The notes: generated from the letters alone by a model not told the origin. A stretch of DNA of 64,000 nt from Hemerocallis citrina (GCA_017893485.1 CM030360.1:7992870-8056869); one strand, 5' to 3'. Positions 22,864 through 35,325 are shown, counted from the stretch's first letter. A program made the numbers and translations.

Positions 22864-23289
22864 ATCTTTATTATTTTAGTTGTGTGGATTTTGTAGGTAT
22901 GTGTTTTACATGATATCAATTTTTTTCCCCATATCTTTAATTATTATTCTTTAATTCCGAATAACACATTTGTTAAAATAATCATTTTATCTTGGCTGTT
23001 TGCAGGCAAACTGATGATGGAAATAAAAGAGATGCATGATTTTTCAGTACAAGAAGTATCAATGCTTTCAAATATTTCTTCTTCCTACCTTTTGTTGTGT
23101 GTTGATGTAGGCAATGATGACAAGCACTATTTTACAAGCACTACTTTCAGTTTGTCATCCCCCACTTTCTCCCTTAATTTTACAAGCACTATTGATGTAT
23201 CTTGGCTGATTCGGAATGTTGTATCTGAAGCAGGCATGATTTGGAATTTTTTTCATGTATCTGAAGCATTTTCAGATATCTTGGCTAAT

Positions 23290-24160
23290 TCATTATTATT
23301 TTAAACAGCACATAAACATCTTTCAATCAGCCAAGATACAATCAACCAAAATGTATCGTGAATCAGCCAAGATACAATCAGCATAAATGCTTCAATTAGC
23401 CATGATTATTTTGATGCTCAGTTTATGTTGTTTCATGGCTAATTTAACTCAGAATAATTTTGTTTCTGAGCATTCCAAGTTGGCATTTTGTTGTTGTTGT
23501 TGGGGGGGGGGGGGGGGGGGGGCACGGTTGGAACTAGTAGGCATGGCATGGGAATGCAGCCCTAAGGTAATAAGTTTACTTGATTTACAATACATTTTGA
23601 AATAGAAGTGTGTTATGAGCCTACGATTACTTCAGATACTGTTTTTGTTGATTATTACGACTGGGCAGTTTGTAGTAATATATTTTTTTAATGAATGCTT
23701 GTTTAACATTTTGCTTTTAATTTTTTTCAGGAGAAGCATTAGCATCTCAAGCATGTTCATGTTGGCTGATTCAGCATTATTGAAGCATTACTTGAAACAA
23801 TCATGGCTGATCGAAGTATTTTTGGTTGATTGTATCGTTTTAGGTGATTGTATATTCAGTGATTGTATCTTGACTGAATTGTATTTTGGCTGATTATATC
23901 TTGGCAAATTGTATCTTGGCTAAATTATATTTTGGCTGATTGTATCTTGGCTGATTGTATCTTTGCTGAATTGTATCTTGGCTGAATTGTATCTTGGCTG
24001 AATTGTATTTTGACTGAATTGTATTTTGGCTAATTATATCTTGGCAGAATTGTATTTTAGCTTAATTATATCTTGGCTGAATTGTATTTTGGCTGATTGT
24101 ATATTCAGTGATTGTATTTTGGTTGATTCTATCTTGGCTGATTGTATCTTGGTAGACTTT
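23290..24160 (+). repeat. MULE-1 internal 15 bp repeat cluster (TTGGCTGATTGTATC)
   Basis: From 23310 to 23400 the motif appears as AATCAGCCAAGATACAATC. From 23870 to 24160 it appears about 16 times in the other orientation as TTGGCTGATTGTATC or TTGGCTGAATTGTAT. Between them is a G-run (23502-23522) followed by the module GGCATGGCATGGGAATGCAGCCC. A second cluster of the same motif lies at 28690-28920. No protein is supported. Confidence 0.75.
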
Positions 24161-24496
24161 CAAACCATGTTTCACCCTTTATACAGACAAATTGGCCACA
24201 GGCCTAGTAAAAACATCAAGCAAAATTTCTTTACTAGCCACACAAAATCTTACATGATTTTGAGTCAATACAGATTTCTCTATACATAAATAACATTTTA
24301 AGAAAAATAACATCATTTCTGAACAGATATTTGAGTATGATAGCAGCGCAGCAAAAAAAGTTCAATGCAATACAATGCAAGGCAAACATGTTTTGTCAGT
24401 GACACAAACTTTTTAATAACCATTAAGGAAAAAAAAAGGTTATACAGCAATCAAATAGAACACACATACAAGTGAATTAGAATTATATGATACAAA

Positions 24497-24769
24497 CTAA
24501 CTTCCGTTCTTTGACTCCTCACTCAACCTCATGCACACATCAATACACCAATTATATGAATAAGTAAAAACAAATACAAGCTCATTTACATCATCATCAA
24601 AGCTGGATGCTTTGTTTACATTATAAGTCATCATATATCGATCAAATAAGAGATTTGCTGTCACGCCTTGCTTTTCAAAAAGAATACGGAATACGGATAC
24701 GTAACAAAAGCCCAGTGAATGATTATCATCATCCATAAACTGTTCAGGAATCTTTACAACATAACACAA
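24497..24769 (-). CDS. hypothetical 90-residue ORF inside MULE-1
   Basis: The open frame is not low in complexity and is flanked by acceptor-like and 3' UTR-like sequence, so it could be a terminal exon of a captured gene. I do not recognise a domain, and no signal peptide or membrane segment is evident. Residues of note are the acidic runs MDDDNH and FDDDVNE and a Tyr/Phe-rich middle. MULEs often pick up host gene pieces, which makes a captured exon possible but unproven. It could also be a chance ORF. Confidence 0.2.
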   Translation of the reverse strand: MCYVVKIPEQFMDDDNHSLGFCYVSVFRILFEKQGVTANLLFDRYMMTYNVNKASSFDDDVNELVFVFTYSYNWCIDVCMRLSEESKNGS

Positions 24770-24789
24770 GAATAATCAGAGTCGGAAGC

Positions 24790-27740
24790 AAAAGATACAA
24801 CTAGTCATGCATAATTGAAAAAGATACCATCAGGAATTACTTGAAACCAAATATAATAATCTCAAATAATCAAATTCTGAACAAGTTAAATATCCTAGAT
24901 CACATCGCCCAAATACGAAATAATTATCCAAGTCACCAAGTACATTTTATTCAAGTTCAAGCAACAAATAATAATAATAAAGCAGAAAATCCAGCACTAG
25001 TACATCATCTCGCTAATACCATCTGGCAGTCAACCATCCTGATCTGCAATTAGTAAATTTGCAGGAGAAGGAAAAAGAAAACAAGTACCCGTCAATTGCA
25101 AGTTACGGACCACTTATAATGTAGGATACAAGTACAGGGGATAGGAAATTCTAAGTTACAGGCCTAACATGGTATAAGTGTGTCAACAGAATTATACTAT
25201 CTAGCATGAATCAGGTAAATAGGAACAAGTAGCATAGTATACTAACAGGTACAGGTAACATGTATCTAGTGTCAAGTAAACAAATAAACAGGTAAACATG
25301 TATCAGGTATCAGGTAACAGGCATACAGGTAAACAGGTAATCATGTAACATGTATCGGGTAATAGGTAAACAAGTAACAGGTTATATCAAGTCTTGTATT
25401 ATTACTAACTAGGTAGCACTTCATGTGCCATCCTTTTATCACATGGTTGCTACATTCAAAACAGTTACGTTTGTAGATTTCATAGTGGAGTCCATAGGGC
25501 AGTGTACTCAGGTATAGGATAACAGGAATAATAGGAATAGGTAGAACCTATTGGTTTTCTTCCGAGTACATCTTCCTAAGGGAAGTATGCAGTCAGGTAC
25601 AGGAAACAAGCATAACCTAGTGGTTATCTTCAGAGTACATCTTCCTATAGGGAAGCATGCAGTCAGGTACAGGTAAACAGGATCGTGAATCATGTATTCA
25701 TGAACATGTAATAGGCAGGCAGGACACAGGTCCTCGTTTAAGTACACGTTTCTATATTTTCCACTACTAGATCTTTCCCTTAATCCCGGCTTGGTCATTT
25801 ATTATTATAATCAGGCATGTATGTATGTGTTGCAAAACAAAGCAAGGATGACAGGGTATAAACACGTATCATGTTCAGGGTGCAATATAAACAAGTATAG
25901 GTACAAGATAACACATAACAGGGTAAAACAACTAGTTTTCTAATTCAGGACAGCAAGACAGTGTTGTACTAAAATAGTGATTCCCGCCACTACAAACATC
26001 CAAATCTGGATCCGTCGAAGAATCTGGAAAATAGACTTCCACACAAATCCAGAGAATATAAATAAGCCATATAGTGCTTCACAAAATCACAACTCAAAAC
26101 TGAATCTAAACCAGAAAATGCGTTCAGCTAGAAATCAGTAAATTACAAAGTTTCATAATATTAAAGTAAAACTAGTTTAGTCAACCACAATTTGAAAACA
26201 TCAAGAAATGATACTTTGGAAAATCTGGAATTTCCAACACTGCTGTACGAAAACTGAAATATCTCGCAAGCCGTGAACGAAATCCAAATCTGCCAAAGGG
26301 AGATGAAAATATACAAAATATATTAACTTTCATATTTCACGAACATTTTTCATACAGTAAAAGGAAATGGGGTGAGAACATAATTCTTTACAGAACAGTA
26401 ACCAAAATACAGCATGTATAGTTTTCATAAACGGGCATGAAATAATGCATAAACTCACCAATAAAATCCACCAAAATTCTGGGTAAACCTAACTAGATAA
26501 AGAAATACTCACCAAAGTTTTGGATCAAAATAATATATGTAGCATAGTTCTTTAAAATGATTTGTCATCAAAATTACTGAAAAACAGAATTTGGAAAAGA
26601 TCGACACCTCTGTAGTAAAACAGTCATAACTCAGTCATACGAAAACAAAATCAAGCAAGGTCAGAGGGGTTTGAAAATAGACGAAGTTCTCTAAAACTCA
26701 TGTTTTATACCGAAATTAAGATAATGACTTTAAAATAGTCCAAAACAGCAAAGAAAACAGATCAGCGACAGAATAGAGATTTTTTTTCCTTTAATAACAA
26801 CTCCACATATATCATACAAAACTTGTTCAAAACATAATCAAACATGAAATCGAGTCAACCAAGTGTCCAAACATCTTGAATTAGGGTTATTAACATATCT
26901 AAACCAAGCCTATCACATGGTTCTAAACAATTATCCAAATTCTTACAAAAGGTCTCACATACATGATCAAATTCAAGAACGGGTAAATCCTAAGTTAATT
27001 CATGTCCATATTATGTCGTGAGTCATCTATGGTCAAATTTTCACAATAGAGACAACCCATCAAGAATATCACAAACAAGAGTCGTCTCTAGACTCAACTA
27101 CACTATAGGTGGTATTTTTGACTTGTATCAAACGAATGAATTAGAGTACAAGTTACTTGCCTTAAATCAGAGAGGAAACGAACTCCAAGAGTAACAAGCA
27201 AAACCCACGAACGAAAATTCACAAATCAACGAATCCAAGCAACTAGAGCGAAAATGTCCACACGAACAAAAACTCCAAAAGCGAGAAAAATATAGTGGCT
27301 TGCGGCCACAAGGAAACACCAAGCGAGAGAGTCGAGTGATTGAGTGGTGGTGTGAGGTCGTCGGGATGGCCAAGAGAAGGATCAAGAGTAGGGTGAAGGT
27401 GAAGGGGCTCGGGTTTGGGGTGTTGGGCTGCTCGGGTTGGGGTACACAGCCGGAGAAGAGGGGAGTAGAGGCTGGCGTCGGGTGCTGTGTGCGGCCCAAG
27501 AAGGAGGGGAGGCCGGGATAGGAGGGGGATGAGTATTAGGGTTAGGGTTTAGATGAGGGAGATTAGAGAGTATAAATATAAGGGGATTAGGGTTGAGAAC
27601 ACAAGTTGGGTTAATGGGTATTTGGGTTGTGGGTAATTAGGAGTAGTAATATGATTGTTTATTTGGGCTTCAAAATAGAATACAATTTGTATAGGATATC
27701 AAATAGGATTGGAGATAAATAGGACAACCAAATCACTACC
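24790..27740 (-). repeat. probable chromovirus-type LTR remnant (solo LTR candidate), inside MULE-1
   Basis: Read on the minus strand the stretch has the build of a large gypsy LTR. There is a TATA-like TATATTTATA near 27571-27580 with a CCCTAA-rich leader, then about 2 kb of non-coding sequence rich in phrases typical of such LTRs. It contains a short tandem duplication (25545-25612 and 25613-25680) and a CAGGTAACAGG-rich part (25240-25400). Exact ends and a target duplication were not found, so the limits are approximate. Confidence 0.35.
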
Positions 27741-28409
27741 ACCACAAACAACCACAAATAAAATAAAATAAAATAAAATAAAGAGAACGAGACCAAAATG
27801 AAGAAAGAACAAAATAATGAAGAATGAAACAAAAGAGACAATCATTCAAACACAAAGAGCTCAAAATGAAACAAAAAAGAATATATATTGAAAACAACTC
27901 CAATATACGGTTCAGAAAAATCCAAGAGAAAAAATACACCAAACAAAAAAAAAATACACTCCAGAAGTACACAAAATGAAAAACAGGGGTTACATTTGCA
28001 ATTAATGGTTGCATTTTCTTTTAAAAAATTTCTTCGAGTATGAAGTGAATCCACTGCTTGAAATTGAATTATATTCCTGCTTCTGTTTCAATATGTTCCT
28101 CTTCACAACTGTCGACCCTTCCTCCAATAAGCTTGGAACTTCAAGAAACTGTGAAATTGGAAACCATTCACTTTAGGATTCACAAAGAATATATAAAACA
28201 ACTATACGGTATTAAAAGAGATGAAGAAAAGAAAATAATACAACATAAAATCCTAGCTCAAAAACACACTTCTTGCTTCAGCTGCCTGCTTGAGCTGCTA
28301 CTGCTGCGCCTAAAAAAATTAAAAGCAAAATCTTAAACAAGAATTCATGTACTAAATTTCTAGTACAAACATCCAAGTAGCACTAATCAACAAAAAAGCG
28401 ATTTGAAGT

Positions 28410-28985
28410 AGTTGTAGGCTCAGACCACACTTCTATTTCACTGTTTCATTATTATGCCATGCCAACTAGTTTCAACCCCCCCCCCCCCCCCCCCCCCCCC
28501 CCCGCCCTATTTCAAAATGCCAACTTAGAATGCTTATAAATAACATTAAAAAAATGTGAATCAGCAAAGACACAAGAGTTAGCGATCAAATGTGAGCCTT
28601 CGGATCGCGATCGAAGGGCTGAGAACTTCAGCTCGCGATAAGGAGTTGAGCTCACCATCTCATAATCAGCGAAGATACAACCTAAAAAAATTTCTATCAG
28701 CCAAGTTAATTCATGAAAATACTTCAATCAGCCAAGTTACAATATGAAAATGCTTCAATCAGCCAAGATACAATATAAAAAATATATATTAGCCAAGATT
28801 CAGCCAAGATACAATCAGCCAAGATACAATCGGCCAAGATACAATTAGCCAAAATGTAACGTGAATCAGCCAAGATACAATCAGCCAAAATGCTTCAATC
28901 AACCAACATTCAACATGAACATTTGCTGAGATCTTCTGCTCACGATGAGGATCTCTTCTCACCATCTCATAATGTAATCACTCAT
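28410..28985 (-). repeat. MULE-1 internal inverted module and extra copies of the TIR end
   Basis: 28410-28540 is an inverted copy of the module at 23470-23620, including the homopolymer run (here C, 28477-28503) and the ACTAGTTGGCATGGCAT region. 28575-28665 is a diverged copy of the outermost MULE-1 TIR: GATCGCGATCGA, then CAGCTCGCGATAAGGAGTTGA, then GCTCACCATCTCATAA. 28928-28972 is a second, shorter copy. Between them the AATCAGCCAAGATACAATC motif repeats about ten times. Confidence 0.75.
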
Positions 28986-30525
28986 ATAGTAGGGACACTT
29001 GCTGCAACTGCTATAAACCCAAAAAATGCAAACGAACTCAACCAAAACTAGCAAACTATAATTGCAATTGCTATAGACCTAAAAATGAACCAACAGGGCC
29101 TTCAATGCATAGATGAAGACCAATAACATAACCAACACCCAATTAAAAAAAGGTAGGGGGGGAGGCATAATAATTCAAAGTAATGCTTGTAAAAGAGTGC
29201 TTGCCATCATCGCCTATACCAACACACACAACAGAAGGCAGTTTCTACAAATTTAAAAACAATGAGATTGAGAATCGAACACTTCCTGTATTGGGGAATC
29301 ATGCATCCACTATTATAAACTGTGATTCTGTATACAGGAATCATGCATCTTCCTGTGTTGGGGAATCATGCATCCTATATATGGGAATCGAATCAATTTT
29401 CTATCCGTTATAGATAACAAATTGTGATTCTATCAACTTGCCTGCAAACATAAAAAATATAAACTTAAAAAACGCTTCGCTAGATTGCAACTTTGATAAG
29501 AATTTTTTTTATAGCATTGATACTTCATGCAGTGTGTTAGATTTTAGTAGCTTGCATAATACTCCCTCCGTTTCAAAATAAAAGTTGTTTTAAAGTTTTT
29601 TATTTTTGTTCCAAAAGGTAAGTCATTTACATTTTTCAATGCAATGTCTTTATACACTTAATGTCTCACTAATTTTTTTTCTCAAACAGTAACAAAGCCT
29701 TGTTAGCCATATTTTGATTATCAGAGTAACTAAGATGATTTGTCTGGGTCGGTTGAAGATAGAATGCTCAAGGGAAGGTATTTAGAGGCCAATAGGCAAA
29801 AAGTGGCCAAAATTTACATTTATGAGGGTGATCTAGAATTTCATTGAGATGAACCACTCAACTTACTCACTCAGTGTGTAGTTGGGGAGATGGGTTGTCT
29901 ACATCCATGTTTATGGAAACCTTATTGCTTTACAAAACAGTTATCTACATGCGTACGAAGAACGCGTTAATTTTTTTAATTTTTAAGTAAAGACTGCGAT
30001 TGTTGTATAAAAAAATTAAAGCGATAAGTGACATGTTCGTACATGATTACAAGCCTTATAGAGGTGCCACCTATTGCAAGAATGATCACCAATGGTAGCA
30101 TAAAATTTTCCAAACCAACTATTTGATATACATGTACCAATGGAATTACAAACAAAGTTTAATCGACTCTAAAGAAGTCACTAATTTACTACAAAAATTG
30201 CAAACACTGACACATGTGGCACACTAATGGTAGAAGTGCTTCACTATTGAATCCCAAAAATAGCAAAATATCCAAATCTCCTCCATGATCCAAAACCCAT
30301 GATATATTGTCTTCACCTACCTATTTTAGTAAATTTTACGAACCATCCAACATACAGCTCTGCATAATTATTCAAAACAAAACGATGCGGCTCAACAAAG
30401 AAAAACCACAACGTTCTTACATACCCACTACAAAAACATATCCTTATTCCCCTCAATCCCATAATCATTTCATCGCCTAAGCCTTCTTATTTCTAAATGG
30501 ATTTCACTATGGCTCCTAGTATGTA
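28986..30525 (+). other. MULE-1 right interior without a gene
   Basis: AT-rich DNA with no credible exon. 29275-29400 has three short direct repeats around GGGGAATCATGCATCC. CTCCCTCCGTTTCAAAATAA at 29562-29581 matches the classic end of plant Stowaway-type MITEs, but no opposite end was seen within several hundred bases. I see nothing else. Confidence 0.4.
29562..29581 (+). mobile_element. Stowaway-like MITE end (single, truncated)
   Basis: CTCCCTCCGTTTCAAAATAA follows a TA dinucleotide, the target of Tc1/mariner-type MITEs. This is the well-known terminal sequence of plant Stowaway elements. The second terminal repeat is absent nearby, so this is a fragment. Confidence 0.45.
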
Positions 30526-31199
30526 AAATAAAAATCTAACAATAAACATGAACGATTATAAAGGAAAAAAATTTTGAAATTGAGATTACCTGATAAAAAG
30601 ATTGCAGCTTTGCTAGGAGGTCGACGCTTCGCTGGATTAACGAAGAAGGACTTAGCTGATAGGGTTACGATTTAAGGTTTTGATTTAGGGGCTCAGCTGA
30701 TAGTGCGTTGAGAGTGAGAGGTGGAGCGTGGAAGATTGGGGGCTAGGGTTACTCTTCAAATCGCTCAGGAAGGAGGTAGGGTTCAAAACAAATCGAAACC
30801 CTATCGGCGATTTGGGTTTCTCGTCGAAGAGAGAGAAAGAGAGAGAAAGAACAAGAAAGAGTAGAAATCGAAACCCTATCGGCATATGGGTTTAAATCGA
30901 CAGATGGGTTTCTTCGACGAAGAGAGAGAAAGAACGGGAGAGCAGGAGAGAGTAGGGTTTCTCGTTGAAGAGATAGAGAGAACGTCAGATCTATATGAGT
31001 AGGGTTTCTTCGAAGAAGAGAGAGACAAAACGGGAGAGCTAAATGAGAAAGAAAAAAATAGTGAAATGACTATTTTACCCTTCAACATATCAGTCATTTG
31101 AGCGGATCAAATCTGAGCCATCGGATCGCGATCAAACACGATCGAACGGCCGAAAACTCCAGCTCACGATAAGAAGTTGAGCTCACCATCTTATAATAG

Positions 31200-31205
<6 letters not shown>
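30526..31205 (-). repeat. right terminal inverted repeat of MULE-1
   Basis: It is the complement of 18907-19556 with several small indels. The most conserved parts are the outer ~120 bp and the inner ~130 bp (GGAGGTCGACGCTTCGCTGG). Confidence 0.85.
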
Positions 31206-31256
<51 letters not shown>

Positions 31257-31259
<3 letters not shown>

Positions 31260-32644
31260 AACCCAAGTCCAAAAAACTCCAAAAAATCCCCCAATAGCAA
31301 GCTTACGGGTTGAAGAGAAGAAGAGATGAATTTGGGTCGGTTCGGATCCACAACCAAACCTGCAAATCAATTGAAAGGGTATTAACGGATCGGATCCAAA
31401 CCTGTTATCCAAAACCACAACCCTCCTCCTGCTCTCCTTCTTCCTCTTCGTCCAAAGACTCATCTGCCAAAAAATTCCAAAAACAGAGCTCGACTAAAAC
31501 ACCTTAACTCACCTTCTCCTCCTCACTCCAACTCCAACATCGAGCTCAAGCCTCGTCCCTGGCCAGAGCATATCACCACCGTTAGCGAGGCTTACCTTGC
31601 AAATTCGCTGCCATACTCGCCATGAAACAGAGCTCGACCAAACTCCTCAAAAGCTCAAGCTCGAAGCTCGGCTGGATCTACGAACATAGCTTGGCGAGAG
31701 AGCTTGAAGAACTCCATAGCTCGACTGAAGCACCCCAAGCTCCCCCGATCGTCGCCCAAAACTTCGCAACTCGCCCGAATTTCGAGCGCCAACTCTTTCT
31801 GGCCAAAGCATCGCTGAATTCAAACCTTACCAAGCTCCTTCGCCGAGCTCCACCATAGCTCCGCCGAGCTCAAATAAAGCTACTGGCCGAGCTACAACTC
31901 GTCGAACTCCCTCCATATCGCCGAGCTTTTCGTTGCAACCACCCTAAGTTCCATAGGTGTCAAGCTACGCCTCTTCCTTGCCGAGCTGGAAGCCCACTCA
32001 CCGAACTCAAGAGCGAACGAGTAAGGATCGAGGTTGGAAAAATGGTTGGGCGAGCTGGGGGCTTGCTTCAGCGAACAACGACTGTTGGATCCCCACGAAA
32101 TCAGCGTTAGGCCATGACCAACGCTCAGGATCGCCCCAATCACTCGCTTTGTCTTGATCAGAGCCTCTCCGCCATTGGATTTCCCTCAGCACGCGAGCTG
32201 GGCACGATCTGCACCTCAGATCGCTTCAAAAAGTGAGCCAGGCTTCGATTATTCATTAAAATTATTTTAAAATCATTTAAAAATTGATAAAGTAATTAAA
32301 AAATTCAAAAACAATTATTTTAATTTGGAAAATTAATTTAAAAATCCAAAAAATAATTAAAATTGAATTTATTAATTATAAAATTCGAAAAAATGATTTT
32401 GAAATTGGAAAAATTCCAGAAAATTCAGAAAAAATCGAAGAACTATGGAAAAATTCCAGAAAATTCGGAAAAATCCGAAGAAATATGAAAAATCTAGGAA
32501 AATATTCACTGCCTTCAGAAGCCACAGATCAGTTCCAGGTATCTCCGAACACTTTGACTGCTAAGATTATACACTAGATTCCAAAAATAGGACGTACTAC
32601 TCCCTGAAAGCCAAGAAAATTGCCTTACGGGAGTGGGGGGCTTA
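31257..32644 (+). other. 3' non-coding part of the Tat-like element, right of MULE-1
   Basis: 31500-32240 is rich in AGCTCGACC, GAGCTCG and CCGAGCT phrases, the same flavour as the 17500-18700 repeats. 32250-32500 is an AT-rich stretch of degenerate AAAATT phrases. It ends with the purine tract CGGGAGTGGGGGG (32629-32641) before the 3' LTR. No protein is supported. Confidence 0.5.
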
Positions 32645-32699
32645 TGATGATGGTAAAAATTGCAGCAGATTAGAGCTGTACGATTCCTGCACAAATCTC
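32645..32699 (+). repeat. start of the 3' LTR of the Tat-like element, interrupted
   Basis: The 55 bp begin TGATGATGGTAAAAAT and match the first bases of the 5' LTR at 10836 with about eight differences. The match stops at base 32700, where the SIRE-like element begins. ATCTC (32695-32699) would be the duplicated target. Confidence 0.75.
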
Positions 32700-34079
32700 T
32701 GTTGGATCCTGTATGCAAGGCAAATAACACTAGAGGGGGGGGAGGTGAATAGTGTTGTATACAAATTAAATAATAATTTGAACTTTTCGCAACTGTTAAG
32801 TCGACTGTAAAAGAGAAATCAGTCGACTGAAGCGTCAGATATAGGAGAGTTGATTAACTGAAGAACAACAAGTCTGTTAAGTCGACTTAGGGAGAAAACC
32901 AGTCGACTGACCAGACTCGATTTACAATAAAATTCAGAGAAAGTAAAATTGCAAGTTTAGAGAATTCAAACCACAGAGAATCAACAATGTAAACACACAA
33001 TATATCCTGGTTCGGTCCTCTCGGCCTACATCCAAACCCCAAGCAACCCACTTGAGATTTTCTACTATTCTTGAAAATTTACAAGAATACTCTACGGTCT
33101 TTGACAACAACTATGTTAAATCCGTAGACCTCTCTCACCACTAGAGAGAGCAAAACCCACTTTACAACCTAGAGTGAAACCGACTCTGCACCAAGAGTCC
33201 TACTCTCCAACCGAGAGGACCACTCTCACAACTCGAGAGTGAAAAAACAACAAAATGAAGATTACAACAACCTAAAGCCTTGTTTTTTATTGTGCATTTT
33301 GTTTGGAGGCTAAAGGTCAACTTCTAACTTCAGTCTAGAACGAAATCTTTGTTATACAAGACTGAAATCAGAGAACCAAGTCTCAAGGAAAGTAAGTGCT
33401 TTTGAAAACTTGTTCTTTTTCTCTCAAATAAGCAAAATGACGATAATTGTTAGGGAAACTTTTCCAATTGGATTCTATACTTTATTTATAGGGTAAGAAT
33501 CTCCTAGACATTAAGAAACAGTTCCCTAACTGCCATAAAATGGCTGTAAGAATTTAAATTTGAAAAACAAATTTTAAACTTCAGAAAACTGTCAAAAACT
33601 GCTTAAACAGTCGACTGGGTTGCCATATGAGTCGTTTGGTCAGAGCTTGAGTGAGTTCAGTCAGTTTCATACTAGAACAGTCGACTGCTTTTAAGAGTAA
33701 GTTGACTGGTACTTCAATAGCTGAACTAATACAAGCTTCATTTTGACATTTTGATTTTGGAAAACTTTATTTTCATTTAGGGGATGTGTGAGTGTCAGAG
33801 TGTGTGTGTGACAAGGCTTTTACAAGAATTCTAAGACACAAATATTACAAACAAAATTACACGACATTTAACAAAACACTTTTGAAGCTCTTGAGAAGTC
33901 TTTGACTTGTGTCTTGATTTTGAGTCTTGAAATCGATCTTGTCTTTGTGGCTTGATATGAAGCTTTTAGAAGCCTTCATTGTATTGTGGCCTTGAACTCT
34001 TTTGGTACACACTGCAAAAAGATATGAATGATAGAACAACTATGTATTGTGTTGTAGTCATCAAAACCAAGAATCTACA
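32700..34079 (-). repeat. 3' LTR of the SIRE-like element
   Basis: Bounded by TG and CA on the minus strand, with the purine tract (34080-34096) upstream. It contains at least five copies of the palindromic CAGTCGACTG or AAGTCGACTG motif (near 32803, 32821, 32880, 32903, 33609 and 33682). Confidence 0.75.
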
Positions 34080-34599
34080 TTCTCCCTTTTTTGATGATGA
34101 CAACACAATAACTTAAATAGTATAGAATTAAATTTACATATCATGATGCTCACACATAATTGAAGAAAGAAAAAAAAAGATATACAAATGTAACCAAGCT
34201 CCCCCTGAATAAAGTACAACATGCACACAATTTTTTAAACATGCACAACAACAATTAAACATGCACAACACAACATGCACAAAATAAACTGATATTTCTC
34301 CCCCTTTGTCATCAACAAAAAAAAAACAAAAATAAAGAGATAAGAGCCAACCATAGATAAAAACCAATATAGCATAAACAACATAAATGGAAATTTATAC
34401 ATGATCAGTCAAATAGATTGTTCATAAAAGTGAAAAGAGAATATCGTGAAAGCAGACAACATATTTCAAAAGCACAAAGAAAACTGAAAAGAACATCAAT
34501 CTTCATCATCTTCGTCATCATCAATGTTTGAGGCAGGGGTAGGTTGAGGAAACTGCCGAACAAACATCTGAGGTTGGCAATGCTAGCCTCAAGAGAATT

Positions 34600-35253
34600 C
34601 TACCGACCCAAGATAATATCCTGACGATGCATGAGATAATTGACAGAAGTGTAAAGACTCTCAGGATTGGAAAAACTAGTGCTAGAATGAGAACTAGAGG
34701 ATGAACTAGATGCAGAAGACCGACAAGGAATAGAAGTAGCTAAAGAAATAGGGAGTGTATTTCTTTGAGGAGACTGAGGGGGTGAGTGAAGTATCTTCAT
34801 ATGAGCTAGACTCGCACGATCAAACGATTCATAACGAGTCACAACACTAGACTCGGAATCAAGATCAATCTGATAGTGGTTGAAGATGTGAATTAGAAGT
34901 GCACCATAGGGCAGGAAGGAAGTGTGTGCCTTATGGAGACGACTAAAAATAACTCGGCTCCAATTGATTTGGATGTTGCCAAAGATATCATACACCACTT
35001 GTTGCATTTCATATGAAAATTGATCATAGCTACCCATTTTAGGGACAATATTGTACAACAATGTTCGTGCAACTAGCTTGGCAAGTGGGGTAATAGATTT
35101 ATTGGTCATTGGAAGACCATGATTAGGCAAAAAGATTTTGGACAAGATAGAGTTATCATCCAATTCAATTTCCCCTATATCTAACCCTTCATTAGAAATA
35201 TTCAAAATTGACCCTAATTTTTTAGCAGTCAACTTCATTCTAACATTTTTCAT
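34600..35253 (-). CDS. putative plant transposon protein (ORF downstream of pol in a SIRE-like element), probably truncated
   Basis: The 217-codon frame has a globular N-terminal part (LAKLVARTLLYNIVPKMGS, then FLPYGALLIHIFNHYQIDL) resembling the 'putative plant transposon protein' domain often found beside retroelement genes. A serine-rich stretch follows (SSASSSSSSSHSST). In SIRE-like elements an extra ORF of unclear role, sometimes called env-like, lies between pol and the 3' LTR, and this one is at that place. Upstream codons continue in frame for about 20 residues before a stop, so the true N-terminus is lost. No signal peptide or membrane helix is visible. Confidence 0.55.
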   Translation of the reverse strand: MKNVRMKLTAKKLGSILNISNEGLDIGEIELDDNSILSKIFLPNHGLPMTNKSITPLAKLVARTLLYNIVPKMGSYDQFSYEMQQVVYDIFGNIQINWSRVIFSRLHKAHTSFLPYGALLIHIFNHYQIDLDSESSVVTRYESFDRASLAHMKILHSPPQSPQRNTLPISLATSIPCRSSASSSSSSSHSSTSFSNPESLYTSVNYLMHRQDIILGR

Positions 35254-35325
35254 AGAAGTAGTGAAAAATATTTCACTACCATCCTTAGAAGTAGCAACTT
35301 TTATATTTGTTTAAAACAAATAAAT

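Larger units (their letters stand above)
32700..35325 (-). mobile_element. SIRE-like Ty1/copia element, 3' end only
   Basis: On the minus strand the order is: part of a late ORF (34600-35253), an intergenic stretch with several purine tracts, a final purine tract, and a 1380 bp LTR (34079 to 32700) that starts TGTAGATTCTTGG and ends GGATCCAACA. Phrases such as GATGACAAAGGGGGAGAA and an extra ORF after pol are typical of the SIRE/Maximus copia lineage. The gag and pol part is missing and the sequence stops near 35325. The LTR sits inside the 3' LTR of the Tat-like element. The lineage is inferred. Confidence 0.65.

Noticed and set aside
27300..27521. ORFs on both strands near 27167-27521
   Set aside because: They overlap on opposite strands in a GC-rich leader-like part of a probable LTR and show no domain.
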